From: Choanephora cucurbitarum
Lineage: Eukaryota; Mucoromycota; Mucoromycetes; Mucorales; Choanephoraceae
DNA length: 11,897 bases
Direction of reading: 5' to 3'
NCBI GenBank assembly: GCA_025331435.1
Contig: JAIWNI010000312.1
Coordinates: 1 to 11,897, forward strand
Positions 7,866 through 11,897 of this stretch are shown here, one piece after another. The position numbers and the translations under genes were made by a program. Under the pieces are notes generated by a model that saw only the letters and a program-made list of their open reading frames with translations, was not told the DNA's origin and made no database searches. Positions within the stretch are counted from its first letter, which is position 1. Each line of letters starts with the position of its first letter.

Positions 7866-8055
7866 TCACCTTGTTGACTAATGCGACATGCTCCTCTATG
7901 GTATCAGAGAACAGGATGCAGTCATCGACGTATGTTTCAACGCCTTGAATATCACCTAGTAGTAGACGCATATTGTAGCAGAACAAGCTAGTGAGGAATG
8001 ATAGCCCGAAAGGTGCTCTCTTCCAACAGTAAAATCGATGATTGTATGAGAAGCA
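7816..8055 (-). pseudogene. RT palm fragment with YVDD of element 2, truncated 5'
   Basis: About 79 codons without a Met start encode WKRAPFGLSFLTSLF and YVDDCILFSD, the PFGL and YxDD motifs of reverse transcriptase; YVDD is at 7921-7932. A TAG at 8056-8058 closes the frame upstream. Before it I can recognise none of the expected RT N-terminal half, such as the TxxDL motif present in element 1. The element is therefore cut off here by deletion, 5' truncation or insertion. Confidence 0.82.
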
Positions 8056-8079
8056 CTACGGCTCACAGGATGAAAATTT

Positions 8080-8210
8080 CAGACATAAATTTTGCAACCA
8101 GCGAGTAGAATTTTTTGCAGGTTTTTGATCAAAAAATCAAACTTTTACTTAGTAACTCTGCAAAATGTTGAAATACAGAGCATTTTTTTTGCAATACATT
8201 GCAAAATATC
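8080..8210. repeat. Cluster of TTTTGCA motifs and inverted repeats at the element 2 breakpoint
   Basis: Within about 120 bases there are five copies of TTTTGCA or its complement TGCAAAA (near 8087, 8113, 8160, 8187 and 8200). Pairs form inverted repeats: TTTTGCAG with CTGCAAAA across about 40 bases, and a perfect 9-bp hairpin at 8187-8206. Another near-palindrome, TTTTTGATCAAAAA, lies between. Such dense symmetric motifs are typical of short non-autonomous transposon ends, but I do not recognise the family. Confidence 0.45.
8187..8206. repeat. Perfect inverted repeat TTTTGCAAT-AC-ATTGCAAAA
   Basis: Two 9-base arms with a 2-base spacer match exactly. It sits inside the TTTTGCA motif cluster. 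Confidence 0.7.
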
Positions 8211-8640
8211 TGACATCGGTCCAATCAAAGTCAAGGACTTTTTTTATATGAGCCTTCCTGCTTTTACAGGTTCTGCTTAGTTTTTATATATAAGCGAATG
8301 GCTTTGAAAGGATTAAAGATCTTTAAGTGAGTATGTTTCTTGAAGAGAATGGCGTGCTTTCATTATTTCATATGGCGTCATTCGAATAATAGGTATGCTT
8401 ATTGGATGAATAGGGTCAAATTGAATTCTTTTATTATTTACAAATGTAGATCCTCTTTTATGCTATATATGGGATTCTTCTTTATCTGTATTTTGATCCC
8501 AGCCTTTATTTGACCATCCAGGCGGTTGCCTTGAATTCTTCCGGTTCGAATGGTATGCTCAGCTTTCAGATAGGCCTATTGCTTGACATTTGAGAGGCAT
8601 TCTTGTCAAAAAGATAGCATATCCATCTTGATTTTGCCTT
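8211..8640. other. Non-coding stretch, nothing recognised
   Basis: This AT-rich segment has no long frame on either strand and no family I recognise. A GGTTCGAATGG near 8550 resembles a tRNA B box, but the flanks do not form a T-arm and no A box is placed correctly. Confidence 0.5.
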
Positions 8641-8673
8641 TGGTTGAATTATTCATGCTGCACTTGAATTGAT

Positions 8674-9053
8674 TTAATGTAGGACGCCAGCCACAATTTC
8701 GATTTCTTTTTTCTTTTGTTCATTTCTTTTATCTTGAAGCCTGAAGAGCAGATACCTTGCTTGCAGTAGTAGATCCAGTCAACAAAAGAGTCAGCAGCAA
8801 CCGAGAAAATTGATTTGGAAATAGAACAAAAGATTGATAGACTAACACAAAAAAAAATAAAGATTAGAGCTTGTTCGATACAAAAGTATTGTTGATCATT
8901 GACGCGTCTTTTTACCAATGAGCTGTTCATTGTTCTTGGAGTTGCATGCTTGAGTACAGAGTTACCAACAGACGTGAAAGCAAGTAAAGCAGAGCCAAAT
9001 AGAAGAGTGGTTTGACAACGAGAACAAATAACTTGACCTTCTAAAAAACTCAT
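8674..9053 (-). CDS. Possible small two-exon gene, CxxC plus membrane segment, function unknown
   Basis: The ATG at 9051-9053 opens a frame starting MSFLEGQVICSRC. It has a CxxC pair (C10, C13) followed by a hydrophobic stretch (LLFGSALLAFTSVG) that could be a membrane helix. The unspliced frame stays open to 8649 but becomes low-complexity and Phe/Ile/Ser-rich, as introns do. A GT at 8881-8880 can join an AG at 8761-8760 (122-nt intron, CTGAC-like branch site, T-rich), giving 85 residues ending in a Lys/Glu-rich tail with stop at 8674-8676. An alternative 40-nt intron to the AG at 8843-8842 gives 94 residues ending at 8729. Both keep the frame. I do not recognise the protein; whether it is a real gene is uncertain. 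Confidence 0.4.
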
Positions 9054-10860
9054 ATCCGTTTGAGCAGTTAAATGAGTTTGCACAGTTACCAATCAGTATC
9101 AAAGGGCACATGCACAGCAGTAGTAACCAGCCGAGTAATGTTGCCTTAGATTGAACAACAATAGGATAAGGGGAGATAGCAAGTCAGGTAAGGAGGTACA
9201 GAAGAGGAATGGAAACAAGTGATTCATCAATTGGAGAGAAAATATACACCGAAAGAACAGTAAGTGATTTGACATTGCGAGGTAGAAGACAGTGTAGTTG
9301 ACTGGCAATCTTTGATCATAGGATTCATTGATGAATAGACACGTAACATGATAGTAAAAGAGAGGCACTGTGGTCATGAAGAACTCTTGCTTGAGAACAA
9401 AGAAGATAAAGGAGAGAAATTCTATCCTGGAGAGAAGACGTGTCAGTTAAATGATAGCACAATGATTGAAGTATGGAATGCGAATTTGATGGATACCAAA
9501 GTAGAGGAGAGTGACATCGGCTTGCCAGTTGAATAGACTACATCTTAGGGATTAGGCGGATGGATGACTTTGGATACTGTTGGAACATCAACAAGAGAAA
9601 CAACATTCAGCTTTGGATATCAAGAAGGAACACCGTTGATGACAATAGTCGAAGAACCAGTGGCTAAAAGTAGGTAGCTATTAATCCAAACGGATTAGAT
9701 AGAGCAGGAATCAGAAGGATCTTGGCCTTAATCGAAGGGGAATTTATGGTTATTGCCGTAGATAAGAGTGATGATATGCAAATATTGCGGAAAGAATAGG
9801 TATAGCTACAGAGATGCGAGTATATATAGGAAGCTATGCTATCATTTAAATACTAGTATGAAAAGAAATAAAGTGTTGGTATCTATGCATCTCTCTTAAT
9901 TTAAGATGAAGCTTACCTTTTGCTGTAAATTGGATATCAAAAAGAAGAAAAGAAATTATTGGGGAATGAGAAAAAACGTCCAGTATTTAGTATAATCTGA
10001 GCAGTGATGGGAAGAAAGATTGGAAAACCACCAATTAAAACATGATAAAAGATGACGGAATAGGCGAATGTCTTGGATTTGCATAATATATTACTATAAT
10101 AGTGTGTATCTTTATCATATATGAGATGCGTTACAAAGGTGAAAGATCTCAGTATTAATAGTGTTAAGAGATAAATAAAAAGTACATCATGTGCATAATC
10201 AAAGGAAGCATAAAAGATATACTAAGTTGCACAAATGATTTACACTTAAAAGAGTACTTATACCCGAAAGAAATTTGGAAACTACTGATAATGGGGAGGC
10301 TTTCAATCAACAAGCATAAAAGTCAAACACGAAACTGATAGCAATAACTGTTGATGTAAGTCCATAGAATTGTTTGATAGAATGGATCAGAGAAAGTGGC
10401 TCAATGAGATGTTATATTACCCTATATTTACATATGAAGGAGAACTTTAGATTATTCTCTAGATGTTAGATTGATATAAGAGCATAAAGATCTGGTAAAT
10501 CAAGCGAAGGTAGAGATATTATAATTAATTGTATCACAAAGGATTGAATACACATAATGACAGTGTGTTAACGAAGATTCTCTAATTCAACATGGCCTAT
10601 CATGATAACCGTAGCTGATAAGTTTAATCATCATGCCTTATTCACCGTATCAAATAGTCTTACCAGACGAAATGGTTAATCGCTTTGACTTTGCATACAT
10701 AGTTTGGACCCTTCTGGTGTTGCTCGAAAGAAAGAGAATGAACCAGATACTCTTAAACCAGAGGCTGCTTGATAAAATATGAGGAGTCTTGATAGCAGAC
10801 GCATAAAGACAGCAAAATATTTGTAATAAACAACACCTGGAGACAAAAGTGATCTATTGC
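9054..10860. other. Long AT/purine-rich region without a recognised gene
   Basis: Frames here are short and broken. The + strand is purine-rich from about 9100 to 9700. One + frame from 9348 to about 9680 reads coding-like apart from two TAG codons (9534-9536 and 9546-9548) and contains a segment STRETTFSFGYQEG, vaguely like the integrase region after the core. The opposite strand, Leu/Phe-rich, is probably just its complement. From about 9700 to 10860 only AT-rich sequence with scattered stops was seen. Confidence 0.4.
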
Positions 10861-10874
10861 TCGATATCATTTAT

Positions 10875-10896
10875 AACTAATGAAAAGTCATTAGTT
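10875..10896. repeat. Perfect 9-bp hairpin AACTAATGA-AAAG-TCATTAGTT
   Basis: Two 9-base arms match exactly around a 4-base loop. No coding region adjoins it, and no T-run follows. It could be a regulatory hairpin, a remnant of a transposon end, or chance in AT-rich DNA. Confidence 0.6.
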
Positions 10897-11258
10897 GATG
10901 AAAGCATATGTGAGGCGGTTTAAGGAATAATACACGATGACCAAAGTTCTTACCTAAACTTCAGGTAGCTAGTTGGATAAAGCTATGGGTCAAGTTACTG
11001 TAAATCGTGAGCTTTCTCTTGGAGCAAAAGTGATGAGTCATATAGGAAAAGTAACCAGTCATGAGATGGTTGTAAGCGTTATGGTAGGAATAAAGACAAA
11101 GAAAGAAAATAATGGGTTCCACAAACCTTTGAACAAGTATACAATGACTGTTTTTTAAACGAATGACTACTCATTAAATGGTCACATATAAGAAGGTACA
11201 CAAACGAAAGAGAAACTTGATTCCATTTCTTTTTTTTTGCCAACCACCCTACCCTATG
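10897..11258. other. Intergenic stretch downstream of the right-edge gene
   Basis: A 61-codon + frame at 10973-11158 is the only open stretch; it shows no recognisable motif and is probably chance. A homopyrimidine run (T9 near 11230) lies just before the polyadenylation signal of the neighbouring minus-strand gene. Confidence 0.35.
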
Positions 11259-11264
11259 TTTATT
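11259..11264 (-). promoter_or_regulatory. Polyadenylation signal AATAAA of the right-edge gene
   Basis: AATAAA on the minus strand lies about 40 bases after the stop codon at 11304-11306, a normal distance for a eukaryotic 3' end. This supports the gene being a genuine transcription unit. Confidence 0.55.
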
Positions 11265-11303
11265 TGTCTATATACTTCTATTCTATCTCTTCAAACTATA
11301 TCT

Positions 11304-11897
11304 TTACATGTCTCTACGTTGTCCAACTTTTCTACCACCTAACTTCTTGTAATAAAGAGCACCTTCCCAAATAACCTTGAACTGACGTTCATTGGTATTG
11401 AACCTGATAAAGCCAGCGGAAGTGATGATGTCGCTTACATCGCATACTACAATCTTATTATCTTGATGATTGGCAAAGCAGGTCACGATAGGAACCCCGT
11501 ATTCATCCATATCACTATGCTCAACCAAAGAAAGGACTGCCAGGTGGAAAACCCTTCCGCCATGCTTGTGTACCAAGTAAGTAATGACCTCACCCACATA
11601 CCATGATATTTGGCCAGAACTAAATTTAGTTTTAGTAACAGCTATCGATCAAAGAGGTGGATATTCTTACCGAGATGACTCTTTGGCTTCCATAATCACT
11701 AAATCATTAGCTCTCCTCACATTTGTTTGGTTCTCCCTATGCCATCTTGATTGTATGATCACATCGCCCACCCTAACTCTAGCTGCCAATCTAATACTGT
11801 TGTTGTCCAGACGGGCAATGCCATTAGCTAATCTACCGAAGTACCGCTTCAATGCTGCTTCGATGTTTTTCATGGGTACATTTGCAATCTTGACATG
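11304..11897 (-). CDS. 3' part of an intron-containing gene, possibly transposase-related, open at right edge
   Basis: Two minus-strand exons (11671-11897 and 11304-11619) join in frame across a 51-nt intron (11620-11670). Its donor is GTAAGA, it has a TACTAA-type branch site (TTACTAAAAC), and its acceptor is TTTAG; the split codon becomes Arg. The joined piece is 180 residues, open at the window edge, and ends KKLGGRKVGQRRDM before TAA. The first exon is Arg/Asn-rich with a predicted helix (NIEAALKRYFGRL); the second has a conserved-looking WYVGEV...YL segment and VVCDVSDI. This layout resembles the C-terminal extension of large fungal DNA-transposon (Tnp2/CACTA- or KDZ-like) proteins, but that is a weak memory-based call. 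It could be a domesticated or unrelated host protein. The frame is intact, so this copy may be functional. Confidence 0.7.
11620..11670 (-). other. Intron (51 nt) in the right-edge gene
   Basis: The donor GTAAG, a branch-like TACTAAA about 15 bases before the AG, and exact frame conservation across the junction all support splicing. Without it the first exon would end in a TAA at 11667-11669, within the intron. Confidence 0.8.

Larger units (their letters stand above)
4944..8055 (-). mobile_element. Element 2: 5'-truncated, frameshifted Ty3/Gypsy chromovirus remnant
   Basis: Reading the minus strand from 8055 down gives the C-terminal half of RT, then RNase H, integrase zinc finger, integrase core, chromodomain, a basic tail, polypurine tract and 3' LTR, the canonical Ty3/Gypsy order. 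Pieces lie in all three minus frames, with about eight frame changes. Gag, protease, the first RT catalytic region and the 5' LTR are absent. The breakpoint at the right lies between about 8056 and 8090. Protein sequence differs widely from element 1, so it is a different family and not a second copy. The left end at 4944 depends on the LTR end chosen. Confidence 0.85.

Noticed and set aside
8092..8280. Plus-strand 62-codon frame
   Set aside because: It lies in the AT-rich motif cluster, starts just past the element breakpoint, and has no recognisable domain.
8520..8570. tRNA-like B box GGTTCGAATGG
   Set aside because: The flanking bases do not form a T-stem, and no correctly spaced A box or acceptor stem is present.
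10960..11040. tRNA A-box-like sequence TAGCTAGTTGG
   Set aside because: No B box or cloverleaf follows within a plausible distance.
11235..11265. Telomere-like CCCTA units
   Set aside because: Only two adjacent units; too few for a telomeric repeat.

Overview
The window looks like accessory, repeat-rich DNA from an AT-rich eukaryotic nuclear genome. The best guess is an early-diverging (Mucoromycota-type) fungus. That is inferred from Ty3/Gypsy elements with a chromodomain, short GT-AG introns, T-rich promoters and AATAAA signals; no single feature proves it. No bacterial features, rRNA, tRNA or CRISPR array were seen.

Left part (1-~4452, + strand): a nearly full-length pol region of a Ty3/Gypsy chromovirus (element 1). 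It enters the window inside gag. One frame runs from base 2 to 4012 (1,337 codons) and covers gag zinc motifs, protease, reverse transcriptase, RNase H, integrase zinc finger, integrase core and chromodomain. Only two in-frame TGA codons (1757-1759, 2876-2878) break it, and there is no net frameshift. The protease active-site Asp is Asn. A compact candidate 3' LTR follows (about 4296-4452).

Middle (about 4944-8055, - strand): a second, more decayed chromovirus (element 2), tail-to-tail with the first. It has a well-formed polypurine tract and LTR start (palindrome 5315-5328, TATA box, AATAAA). The coding region is broken by about eight frame changes and by nonsense codons, and it is cut off at its 5' side inside the reverse transcriptase. 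Gag, protease, the N-terminal half of RT and the 5' LTR are missing.

Between the two elements (4453-4943) is about 490 bp of non-LTR sequence with promoter-like and 5'-leader-like features but no recognisable gene body.

Right part (about 8060-11897): a short stretch of repeated TTTTGCA motifs and inverted repeats beside the truncation point. Next comes a possible small two-exon gene on the minus strand (8674-9053), then roughly 2 kb of AT/purine-rich sequence without a recognised gene. At the right edge is the 3' end of a minus-strand, intron-containing gene (11304-11897), perhaps the C-terminal part of a DNA-transposon-related protein.

The elements are unlikely to be autonomous as seen here. 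The main interest is the contrast between their decay patterns, hairpins at both LTR starts, the unusual integrase spacing in element 1, and the unexplained motif cluster at the element 2 breakpoint. I see no strong evidence of a wholly new biological system.
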